From: Bimastos eiseni
Lineage: Eukaryota; Annelida; Clitellata; Crassiclitellata; Lumbricidae
Reading direction: 5' to 3'
Length of the DNA stretch: 64,000 bases
Assembly (NCBI GenBank): GCA_959347315.1
Contig: OY365809.1
Span: forward strand, 6,922,853 to 6,986,852
Both the position numbers and the translations under genes were made by a program. The notes beneath the pieces were generated by a model, which was given only the letters and a program-made list of their open reading frames with translations, was not told the origin of the DNA and did no database searches. Shown piece by piece: positions 11,257 through 24,500 of this stretch (position 1 is its first letter; the number at the start of each line of letters is the position of its first letter).

Positions 11257-14200
11257 CATATAGATATACATATATATATATATACATATATATCAGATGT
11301 GTCAAGCACCAAAGCTCAAAGTTCAAATTCCCAACCTCAAGTTCTTCACAGTGATGTTCTAGTTTGCGCTGATTGTCACGGAGGTCAACGACCTTCTCGA
11401 AGTACCTAGCCAGCAGAGAACGTGCTTCGGAAAGCGAAAGGAAGCGAAGTTTAGACAAAGCGGAGTTGGCGTTCTGCTGAGACTGAATGGAGCGACGCAT
11501 CTCGATCTGCTTCTGGGAGATGAGCTCCGACTTGTACTCCAGGGCAGCATCCATCGCTTCTATCATTTCTTCCAGTTCCATCAGTCTATGCGTAAAGTAA
11601 AGTAACACGGTTGACCATTATACAAGCATTTGGAATCTGTTACTGCCTGTACGACAATAATAAAAATGTAATGCAATTGAACATTTATATAGCGTCTCTT
11701 CGTATATCTACTCTCTGTGCTGGTCAATTTTATGATGTTAAATGTCATTAATAGCAAATATGTTGCAACATTAGCAAAACAGTGCCGAGTAAGCTGAAAA
11801 AGTCACCAATGTTTGGCCCACACACAAGCATGGAACCAACAAACCTGTCGACAGCACACAAATAACATCCAACCATCAAACCCACATATTAAACCATATA
11901 TTAAACCACATATTAAACCACATATTAAACCACATATTAAACCACATATTAAACCACATATGAGAACCTCGACGCTACCAGAAGGAAACACAAGGTACAA
12001 AAAGCTAAATAAAGATCTTTTCAATATTCTGCCATATCACATTCTGTCACAAAAATCACAACATGTCAATTGTTTCTTACATCACATTACGCATATTAAT
12101 GTAACGGTACGCATCTGGCTATTTACATAGCACCTTATCAAAGCCTCAATGGCTGTAATAGAGAAATCCTACTTGCGTTGTTCCTGTGTAGAGAGCCCAG
12201 ATGTCTCTTGCATCCTTGTGCTGAGTGAGTTTCTTTCTTGGCTCAGTCGGTCACGTTCCAGTCGCATCTCATTCATCTGTTCATCGTGTTTCTGGTGAAG
12301 ATTCTCTGCTCTGGGTGAACTTCGAGCTGCTTTCTGAAGATACAGAGACGATTTAAATCATAGTCTCAAAATTTCTATAGCACAACTCTGAAGCTAAGCG
12401 CAGGGCACCAGCATATTCACGAGTGCTGCGTCATTTCAGAGGGGTGTCCAGAGTGCGGTTCCCATGGAGACCTAAGAGAGGCAGGGCAGCTCTTACGGCA
12501 AATTTGGTTGAGTATGAGAAAGCTTGGAAGGCAGAGAATCAGAATTCTCAAAACCATTAAATTTAATATTAAACAATTACATTTTGTGCAGAATAAACAG
12601 ATGAGGATTTAACCAGTTTCGCATTCATTCTGACCCTATCAACGACAACTTGACTTGATCGAAGAACTTTCATCTCGAGTCCTCGTTTCTCCAACATCAT
12701 TGCCTCTTTCTTTGCTAGCAGCTCCTCTCGCTGCTTCAGCTCCTGTGAAAACACAGCACAATGTAATTATCAGTTATACAGACACAACTCAAAATCCTAA
12801 GGAATCTAGAACAGTGCTTGACGACTTCAAAACCGAGTTCAATCAGCAGACTTAGTTAAGTTCCAATGTGGTTTCTCTGTGTTCCCTTGAAAAATGTTCC
12901 TAAGCTATGCAATACAATACAACTGTAATTCGATACTGACCCTCTTACAGTTAGTTCAGAAGTGCATACACACCTCGATGGTGCAATTACAGTTTTATTG
13001 CAGAGCAATTGTGCATGAAGGACTCTTCATGTACTCTTCCCTATGACAATTATGACAGCAACACAAATCTATTTTACAAACGAAGAATTTCTCAAGAACA
13101 CTATTCTGCAAGCGAATACTTTTTCCAGTTCTTCCGCTGTTCTTCTCTGCTCCAGAAGTTTCTCAATCTCCATGTCCAGCCATCTTCTCTGCTCCTCCAA
13201 TCGAATCTGTTCATCACTAAAATGTATCAATACAGAGTCACAGAAATGAAGATAGGAAGGCACAAATCAATTTCCGGCTCTAAATAGAAACGTCCGCATA
13301 TCACTTGTTGCCTGGTCAGTGATTACAATCTGTTGAAATGACAGAGAACATTTAACTGGTTGTTCCTCAAAGTCCTTCTCAATGCACTTCATGCTGACTG
13401 TGTTCAGATTAAGCATATCCAAATTCTAGTTCCTCCGTACATTCCGCCTTCCAGCCTGTCACCTTCAGTTGTGGGTCTTGGTTGATCCTCGATATAGTGC
13501 TGTCTTGTGCATTCCGTGTTGCTGCACTACGGAATGAAATCGACCACCAACGTTTATCCGTTGCTTGAACTCGTTTTCTTCTTTTAAGAAGCAACTCAAA
13601 ACTAACTCATTTTCTCATTGGCTTGCAAACACCAGCACATCCAACTGTTCTGACTAACTGTGTATTAGATGCACTTTACTGTATGACTCTGCACTCATTT
13701 AAAATATTTTTAATAGCAATACTAACAACAATTAGATGTTTGCCAGTAATAAGACAACTTAGAAAGAATCTGAAAATGTATCCCTAGCATCAAAATAGCA
13801 GCACCACCTACCGAAATGAAACGAGTCTTTCATAGCATAACAGAAAGTTGAGGCATGATGTGCACTGCACTCTCTTTTGCTCGCTATGCTTTATTCTGCT
13901 CCTTGTGCTCTCTTTTGCTCAGTGTTTTCTTTGTGCTCAAAGTGTCCTCTCTTGCTCACTGTGCTCTCTTCTGCTCACTGAGCCCAATTTGTGTTTTACA
14001 TGCTTGTTACAGCCTCTAGTGGTGTCTGTGCTCGCCCACTACATAGGACTTGAGCACCCTCCAGCGATGGTTTGTCATCAAACTTTAGTGTAACATTACA
14101 CACACAGTTATACACTTGAGCAGATTTGCCAAGCAAAGTTGATTGTGTATATATCTGACCTCGTGACGCTGCTCTTCGCAGACTTTCCCGACTCCAAAGT

Positions 14201-16970
14201 GTCTCTGAGGTTGGCCGTCAGAAGATCTCGTTTTGTCGTCTTCTGGTGTTTCATCCGCTCCAGCTCTTCACGTCCTTGTTTCATGTCTCCCTTTTCAAAA
14301 CAACTTGACATGTTACGCAAATCTTTCAATTTCTCAACACAACATACAAACAGAGTCATGTTAAAGTGCCTTTGAGAGACACTTCAAATGCACTATATAA
14401 GTCCCACATAAGTCCTATGTAAGCACACTTATGTAGCACCCCCATCAATGCATATGTTACACGCGTACAAAATTGATAAGAAGTAAATTTTGCTCAATAC
14501 TCACATAATAATGCATCTGTAATTTAGATTAAGCACAGTACCATCCATCTGAATTCTTTCTTGTCATTTAGGGTCCTATCCTCCCACTCAATTTGAATCA
14601 ATCAATGCATCCATCATCTTCTCTCTTTTACAGAATTTGGTCAAAGTCAATGAATCTGATCGTTAAATCAAACAGACGATGGTGAAGTCATACATTACAT
14701 CAATGAGATAAAATACAGTAAGTTATTTTAAACAACTATTCAAACTGATTGTTGAAAAGTCTGCCAGTGCCGGTACATCAGCTGAAACAACATCTCAGTC
14801 ATGACCATTTGTAGGAAGGTAAATAAAATGATGCGATCAACTGACCTCCAAAATGACCTTCATCTCTGACTCATCCTTCAGCTGCCTCTGGATCTCAGCC
14901 TGCTGCTTTTGCATGCTACTAACAGACATCCGCAGATCCTGAATTCTACAAATAACGCAGAAGGCACATTCAGAAAAGCCTCAAACGAGTTGCGTCTACT
15001 CCAGTCCTATGTAAGCCAGTAACAACCCTTCCTTACAACATGTGTCCATGGCTGCATTATCCCTCAGGCATGCAATGTAATGCAAAAATCGTTCATAACA
15101 AGAATGTCATACTGTATCTACTAAGTGTGAATAGGCAGTTGGCTAAGTATATAATTTACTTACTTACCAACAACTGCTAGTATTCTAAACAAGCATTGAC
15201 ATACATGCAAAACTATACAATCTTTTCACGACAGATTATGAAAAGCAAAACATTGCCACCACCCTCCTCCTCCTCCTCCTTCTCCTCCTCCTCCTCCTCC
15301 TCATTAACTCATTAACGATTCTGATGATTAGGGTGATGATGATAGTAACCAGGTTTTTGCACACATGTTCCTCTAACATCAAGCAAGAGAAGATAATACC
15401 ATCATATGGTGACAAATAAAGAGTAAGTCATGAGATGCTCTGAATCCATGGCCAGGGGTTACCTTAGAGTTTGCCAACTGCCACTGAGTAATAAACATAT
15501 ACCCTACATTCCACCAAGAAAGGGCTTTCCTTGGACTTCAAGACCAATAAATTAATTAAGACAATGTCATCATATGGCATAATAGAAATGAAACACAAAG
15601 AAAAGAAAAGAAAAACCAGGAAAACTTAAAGAACAGCTGATAGATACTTTTTAGTGTTGTCCGTCAAGTTGACCATAGACTCAGTTTCCTTTTGTTGCGA
15701 TTTCAGTGACTTCAGCTTCTGTTTTGCTGCCTCCATTTTTTTACGAAACTCACTACAGCATTCCAAAGAAAAATACTTAATTTTTTTATATATTTACACA
15801 AAAATCGAGAATGAAATAACAATAGGTAATAATAGAAGGAAGGTAATAGCGACAAACTTATAAAGCATTAACAACTGCTATGAAGCTAAAAATACAGCAA
15901 TTTTTAAATCCTAAGAAAATGTCATCATTACAAGTGCTTATAAAAGAGAAAGTTAAGGAAATAATAACTTGGCACCAAAAGTAAACAAATTAATGCTCTG
16001 GTTGATAATACATAACACCACTGAACTTAACCAAGAACGAGCATAAAATAATATTGTAAAGTAGAGAAAATATGAGCAATCATTGTAATGACTGCAATTT
16101 TACATTTATATAGCGGCATTACAAGAGAAACTATTAAAAAGGACTTTCTATGGAGGCAGCAATTACGTTCAATGCCATTAAGAAAAAATTAACAGACAAG
16201 TTGACATTAGGCATCTTGACAATATTAGTTTTGATGAGAATTATTAATGCATAATTAAAACAGTCATATAGTTAAGTTATTACTTAAATTAGTAATCAAT
16301 ATTCCATTACCAAGAGGCTAAACTACATTGGAAACTTATTTTAAGTTAATCTTTCCATTAATTCATGAAATTGAGACAGCATTCCAACTGACCTCTGAAG
16401 CTGTTCATTTGTCATCTTGTCCTGTTGGTGCTTCAGTTCAAAGTCCTTCTGAAGGTTGACCAGTTCGGCTTTGGCTGCCGCCTTCTCCTTTTCCAGGATC
16501 CGAATCTTGTCGAGAAACATCCGGTTCACTTCTTTCGCATCCTTTTCGTTTTTCACCAGATGCCGTATCAGCTGTTCCTTCATGCTGTCAAGAGAGCAAA
16601 TGACTGACATCTCAACCTCCAAATACATTTGCCAACTACCCCTACCAAACACCACAGCCTGGATATGCCTAGACAGGAATGCATGCAGCTGCGGTAAATG
16701 TACCAATAATGTTGAAGAACATTTCAAGGTGCTATTAGAGAATGATGTTGCGGACAGTGTTAAGGGTCGCATCAGAAAGGTATAAAGAGTAACATCTCCC
16801 CAATGAAAGCCCCAGTAATGTCATGTCACTTTGTGGAGTTAAACTATTGGAACTTCAACTGCAGCTTAGGTAAGAGTTCCATCCAATTTATTCGACTCAG
16901 CATAGCCTAAGACACATACTCACACTTTCAGAGAAAGATGTCGTCAAATACATTCCTAGGATTTTGCATA

Positions 16971-17043
<73 letters not shown>

Positions 17044-18476
17044 CTCTCATCAAATAGTTGAATAGTGGCTTAACCTTGAGATTTTGAACAACAAAGTCGT
17101 CCATTAAAATTACCAAGTAATGCGTTGGCTCTGAGACATTAAGATGATTCACCAGGCCATCGTAGATTCGTATTGTACATACGGATTTCTAAAGCGCGGC
17201 TCTACACAAGCCAAAGTGCTGTTAGCAATTGGTAAAATAAATGATATACTTACTCACCTACTTAACATGCTGAGTCAAGCTGAACTGTTCAAAGAAATCA
17301 TTACATCTGACTGTATCTCGAGAGCACCCAGTGTCCTCAACATCGACGTTCGGATTGCACGCGATGATGACCAGTCGAGAGTAATACATTGCAAACAACT
17401 AAAGCTTTAAAATTGAGCATAGAAGCTGATAAAGAAGGCAAAGAGTCTGATTGGTTAAAGGCATCAGTGCACCAAAGGCAGAATTAGAACACTGTAAATG
17501 TTCAGTCACTCAATCTTGAAATCAAAGTCGAGATATCCCACCGAATATTGATCGTCAAGTTTCTGAATTTTGAATTCGACTGCCGAAGATTTATTTCGCT
17601 CTTCTTCAACTTCTGTTGCTTCAATTCAACGCTGTTCTTAAGAACGGCAGCATCAGCCGAAGTGACAAAGCATTCATCGCCTGCATCTAAGTTAAGCAGT
17701 GAACACATAGCAAACACAGAGTATAAATGTCTACAATCTCATTCACTCAATCGAATAAAAGTGACCGGTAAGATAGTAAATATGATAGCAAAACATATTA
17801 TCATCCCCATCATTATCATCATTATCATCATTATTATCATTATCATCATTATTATCATAATCATCATTATCATCATTATCATCATTATCATCATTATCAT
17901 CATTATCATCATTATTATCATAATCATCATTGTCAGAAATGATGAAACATCGATATCGGTGGATTGGACTTTTTCTCTGAACTTTTTTAAAAAGAGTGTA
18001 AAGTATCACAGAAGAAGTTTGCCACTGATGGTGCTATAAAACTTGCCTTTATTATAATTTATTTGTATTACATATACATCCATATCACGGCAAAGACCGA
18101 GTCCGGTTTTGTTTGGGAAAAAGCGAGCAGCATCGTTGGACCACGAAAGCAGATTAAGAAAACGGTACAAAAATGAAAACTAGTTTCAAACCTTTAGAAC
18201 CATCTGTTGTCGGCTGATTTGAAAACCGAGAATCTTTCCCCGCATTCGATACAGACGACAAGATATGTGATTGCATCACACGATACGTCTGGCGAGAGTT
18301 CGCATTTCGCTTGAATCTTCAGCACATAAACGCAATCAACAAATGTAGCAAATGTTGTGCTTGCAGCGGAGCAGTTAACACAAAAAATTGACAAACATGG
18401 CAGAAAAGCAAACATCTTTACAATTTATGAACATTTATCATTATCTGCTAATCAAAACAGATTAAACTAAATCAAA

Positions 18477-18537
<61 letters not shown>

Positions 18538-21500
18538 TATAGATATCTATACCTACAACTCTCAGTAAAATCAATTATTGAAATCGCCTCAGATTAAGAT
18601 TGCTGCAGGCTGTTGTGTGCAGGACACATTTTTAATTAATATCTGTGAAGTTTCCCACTGCAAACCGTATTTCATTAACAATCTCCTCCTCTTCTTCTGT
18701 TTTTCCGTTTCCATTAATCTTCTTTTCCTTCTCATCCGCTTCATCTGCTTATCCTTTTCCACTAAAATTCCATTTCCTCTTATGATTTTTTATCCACTTA
18801 CCCTTTTCCGTTCTCTTCCTCCTCTTCCTCTTCATCGTAGTCGCTGTGATAGTTCTTAGTCAGAACCTCATCTTCGTCTTCCAACTGATTGACGAGCATC
18901 TGACTCCGAGCGCGAAAACTGTGCAGAACGTGGTCCAAGGTAAACATCGGAGGACTTGTGTGGATGTTACGACTTCCCAACTGTCAAACCACAAACACTT
19001 CATGTATACAAACACTAACAATCATTTCATCACAAAGGATACATAACCAAAATTATGTAATCATTAAAGTAAATTTCCAAATGTAGTGAAAAATAACATT
19101 AATACAAAACTCCACCATATAAGTGACATAATATGAAAGAGGAAATTGGATATGCACAGAAAGAAATGTATAATCCTAAATGTGAGTAGTTCAAGTAAGA
19201 TTTGGATGGGCAGCGCTCACATTGGAATGCATTTTTGTTAGATATGTAGATATATTATGTTGGTAAATACCTCACGCATAATGCATATATATATATATAT
19301 ATACACACATCTAATATATATAATACATAATAGCAGGCCATTATGTGAACTTTGAGAGGCAGCGGTGAATATGATGCGCTAATAACTTCAGTTTTCTTAG
19401 TGTCAGCTGGGATGAGTGAGAGAGGGAAGGTATCCAGTTCTTTCCCTCGCTGCCCGAGCTATCCATGAACCGTTATGATCAGGTTACTTATGGTTTATTG
19501 GCACAATCGTAAGCAGAAACCAGGAAACATTCAGTTGTCATGAATTTTGAACCCTGGCCTCTGGACTGAGAGCCCAGCACACCACTGCACCTCTCTGTTA
19601 CATAACAGATATAACAAATAGAAGCAGTACTAAAGCAATCTGCTGAACCTTTTTAGCTGTTGAGTGGTCATCCAGGGTACGTATAGGGGCCGACTTGGCA
19701 CCAGGACGTGACGAATGAGGAGCCACGATGGGAGACGACATATTCAGAATGACATCTGCACTTCTATGCAGTGGAATCTCCTACACAGAACATAAAGTAA
19801 TCAAAAACTAAAACTACACTATAATAATTATTCATAATATATGAAATGTATTACATGCCAATTATCTCATATCACTAAATCTACAATATGATCAGGATTG
19901 CAATATCATGATCATGACAGCAAAATCATGATAGCAATAATATTGCAGATTGCTTTAGCAATGCTTCATGATATAATAATCATCATAATTTCAACATCAT
20001 TATCATGAAAGCAATTGCAACATAATGACCACGAATGTAGTATTATCATCATCAATGGTAAAAGATTAAGCAATGCAAAGAACTAAATTAAACAACGAAA
20101 TAATACTTAAAATCAGCAAAAACGTTCAGTTGAACATCTAAAAAACTATAATAGGATTAATCTGTGAACCACAAAGCTATCAAATTCAATCTTAATCCCA
20201 AAGAATTCCACACCTTAATTTTCTCAGCCAGTTTATCAATCTCCAATTGTTTCTCCAGTATTTCGCCTTTCAAGCGATTGATAGCGTCTTCTGCCTCCTC
20301 CAATCGTAGCATCAGCTCACTATTGTCCGATTCAAGGCGCATTGTCTTCTCCTTCATACTGTTCACCTCTTCTGACTTTTCCAGAAAGATCTCAGCATCA
20401 TTCTGAAGATCTCTCTTACACTGAAATGCCAATTTAATTTATTATATGTTTACAAATTATATAATTGTCTAATTAATTATAAATTTAAATAATTATACAT
20501 CTCATTATTTGCTTGAATAATTATATGTTTTAATAGCAGTCTTAAGCAGAAACTGTGAACAGAACATACAAAAACATCACATAAACTGGGTTTCTAGTTT
20601 TCAACTAAACAAATAATTAATGTAAAGACTGCAGATTATTAAAGTCATTCGAATCTCCCACATAGAGAAGCTGCGAGAGTTCCACCAAGACAGTAACATA
20701 AGGATCAGAGAGTCTCGAAGTCAGCTCAACCAACCAACCTACTGAAACATCTGTCAATATGGGTAACACATGAATGAGTCATAGCAGCGCATAAAGAAAG
20801 CCGTAAAGATGACTGAAAAAAGGAAGCTGGATCTTGCCTCTTCGAGTTCTTTCTGAAGTCGACGAATGACGGGATTGACGTTCGTTTCTTTGTAGAAAAT
20901 TGACTCATCTCGATTATTCGTCATCTGGTCATTCAAAGCAACATCGAAATTTCAATTGAAAGCAATAAAAATTAACATCAACACAATTCCTACTGCATGA
21001 ATAAAAAGTGCACTAACATGTACTGTTACATTGTGTGTATGTTAATTGGCATTGTTTTAAATAAGTACATCATATGCACTAACACAATACCTACTGCATG
21101 CATATCATTGCATAGTAATTGCAATAAACAAAACACGCAATCAGTAAAACAGACAATAAATCTAATTCAGTATAAAAATTACCTCATTGAACACAATTCA
21201 TTCAGAAAGTGATCCTCAATATGACTCACAAAGATAAAAATTAGTTTCCTTAAATTACTATAATTACTTGAAAAGTGGAGAGTACAGGCTCAAGCCGTCT
21301 TCACATGGTTTCTGCATAGGGACCCTGACAATTCCTTAACTGACAATTGCTTACCACTAAGCATGAATGCTTGATCGTTAGATAGTGCGGTGATTAATAC
21401 ATTTGCAACAATAATAGATTGAACAATAATATTGGTCATCATAATTTAACTAAAACGATTAGGTCAAAGAGAAGGTCGTGCCTCTTCCATGAGTTCAAGA

Positions 21501-24500
21501 TAGTCGTAGAGGCGTTGGTTCTGATGATCCGACAGGAACTGCTGGTCACGTAATTCGGACAGCTGCGAATAGGCTTCCTCTGCTAGAGCCCGGTAATGCA
21601 TACAGATGGAATGCACTCTGTCAAACATCACACATGGCTTATTAATTGTCTATGCAAAATCAGGATAAATGGAGACTAAATACGAAAGACAAGTAAGTAA
21701 ATATGAAAATAATAACAGATAAAGCTCATATTGATGACACAATATCAGCCAAATGTCTATTGCTTCGTAATACAGAAGACGTGAATGCAGACCTTTCCAC
21801 AAAAGACTGTAATAACTGAGCAATTAATTATAAACAGGGTAATTGATTAATGGGCAATTAATTAATTAATGGGTAATTAATTAATTAATTAATTAATCAA
21901 TGGGTAATTAATTACTGGGTCCTTCAGTTGTGCAACCAACTTGTCAATAACAGCACTGTTAAGTAAATGCGGATTATAACAACAACAGCTAAAAGCAGAT
22001 ATGACTATAGCAGCCAAAAGCATATATAACAAATCAGCTAAAAGCAGATATGACTATAGCAGCCAAAAGCATATATAACAAATCAGCTAAAGGCATATAT
22101 GACAATAACAGCAAGCAATTGTGATCATGATGATGACGAGACGATGAAGTCACAAGAATGATGATTTCCTTGGCAAAATAGTCAGAAGCACAATGTGGCT
22201 AATTATTTTTTCAAGCCTTAAACCAAAACTCATGCATAATCTATAATGCATAAACTCATTTATGTAACTGAAACTATATAATTTGTATATGAAGAATGCA
22301 GGTCAATTAAACCATAGTCTATTTAATTCATCCATTGAATATTTTTATGTTCTTACGTAAGTAATTAAAGCAATTAATTAATTTTGCTTACTTTTCCAGC
22401 TCTCGTCGTAGATCATTTGAAGCGGGATCCTCTCCTGTCTCTCCGTCTCGCACAAAGGTTGATGCAGTCGTTGCCCTAAACAACTGCTCTCGAAGCGACT
22501 TCAGCGACAAAAATATCAATTTCAAATTGAAACCAATAAAGAAATAACCAAAGGTAGTTATTACGATAACCAACCTATCCTGCGCAGAGCATCTGCATGC
22601 TAGTTAAAAAATACCCCTACTACAAAAATGCCTTAAGCTCTACATGCCAATTCGGCAAAATATCCCTTCAGGAGAATATGACCCCTCCATGCTACCTTGA
22701 TAAAGTGAACCTTCCAAGGAAAACGACATTTGCCTCGGCATGCTAGTTTGACAACACGACCCTTCCAAGGAAAATGCCCCTTTGACTCTCTGTGATCTGC
22801 CTGCCTAACGCAAATCGTTACCTGGCACAGATGTATGTGTTTTCATGCTTCTAAATGTGTACAAGGACAAGAACATGAAACAAATGAAGCTGAGATAGAA
22901 AGGACTGCAGAAGAAAGATCCCTGATACACACAATACGAAAGAGACATAGGAAATGGATTTGGCAGATGCTGAGAGGAGATTCATTACAGGAAATTGATT
23001 ATTTTGTCAGTGTAGATATATGATGTGCCTGCAGTGCATCTGCAAGCAGTTCAATCAAGTACATACTAACTTTTTATTTACTTGATTAAGAACAGTCAAC
23101 GAAGAAGAAATATAGGGAATGATGAAAAGACGAAGAAAGATGAAGCTAGATTTTATGCTGGTAAATAGATATGGAAAGCTTAAAGAAGAGGCCCAACAGA
23201 GTGGCAACATCAGACATTTGAATTTACCTAAGAGGCAGAGAACTAGAAATGGAAAAGTACTACATATAACAACTTAACACATGTGCAATAGCTCATCCAT
23301 TTGAACATTCACGACTGTTAAACTGCTGACAAACCATTTATCTTTATCATGAGACTGAGTAGCAAGCTCTCACCTTTATCTCACTCTCCATGACTTCAAT
23401 CTTTGTCGACTGAGGATCAAGATTGACAATGGGTTTATTCCTGATGTTACGCGCCTGAAAATATAATTCAGAGCATCGAAGAATAAACAAGATTCAGCAA
23501 ATTACTCCATGGCTAAAAAATATAAAAGACATCTGAAAGCTAAACTCAGAAAGACAAATCTTAACACAAAAGTGTATGAATGATTAGGAATCATTTCCGA
23601 ACAAAAACTGTTACAATGTAATACTTGAACTTAGACTGACAAATTCTCCTGTTACAATGTAATACTGTAACTTAGAGTGACAACTTCTCCTGTTACAATG
23701 TAATACTGTAACTTAGACTGACAACTTCTCCTGTTACAATGTAATACTGTAACTTAGACTGACAACTTCTCCTGTTACAATGTAATACTGTAACTTAGAC
23801 TGACAACTTCTCCTGTTACAATGTAATACTTGAAATTAGACTGACAAATTCTCCTGTTACACTGTAACACTGCAACTTAGACTGACAACTTCTCCTGTTA
23901 CAATGTAATACTGTAACTTAGACTGACAACTTCTCCTGTTACAATGTAACACTGCAACTTAGACTGACAAATTCTCCTGTTATAATGTAATAATGTAACT
24001 CAATTGACCTCTGTCAGACCCCTTCATGGTTTTTCACATGTTCATATGGTATTATGCAGAATATAGGGTTAACACTAACATTCCATTAAGCAACGAAGTT
24101 CTGATCTTAAAAAAATGCCAAAAGAATTCATTTAATCCATTTAAACATTATTGGAATAAATTATCAATAGCAGTAGACTATGTAGATATTAAGCTCTGTG
24201 CATTAGATGAAACAAATAATTCTGAGAATGAATCAGCACTGACTCTGTTGGCGTATTTGAGAGAATTCAATGATTCATCGAGATTTGCAGAAGAAGGACT
24301 TATACAGCAGATCATCAGAGTCTTTGCATTTCCTCCGAGAGAGTCCTACAAAGTACATGCACATGCAATTATACATATATATATCTATATTGTTAGTTTT
24401 ATAGCACCACTAATATGAAGATTTACATAGCTCTCCTTCAAGGTTACTACACAGGAACACTCCTGACCCCAGCACGGCTAAAGGAACAGTTGTAACGCAA

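Larger units (their letters stand above)
9649..22498 (-). other. Kinesin stalk: coiled-coil coding block (exons 12-29)
   Basis: Exons 12-29 encode residues 377 to about 1234, dominated by Glu/Lys/Gln-rich heptad-like sequence. Exon 17 (18802-18980) interrupts this with the conserved HTSPPMF segment, followed by an acidic run of about eleven D/E residues ending [13 protein letters not shown]. Exon 18 is Ser/Gln rich. Intervening introns hold AT microsatellites, a 41-bp array and SINE copies. Confidence 0.85.

Noticed and set aside
13409..13594. 61-codon minus-strand frame with [15 protein letters not shown]
   Set aside because: It lies in the kinesin intron between exons 23 and 24 and does not fit the phase or family sequence.
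17548..18039. 163-residue frame with a long poly-Ile run
   Set aside because: The run is an ATCATT microsatellite, and the other part is antisense to kinesin exon 19.
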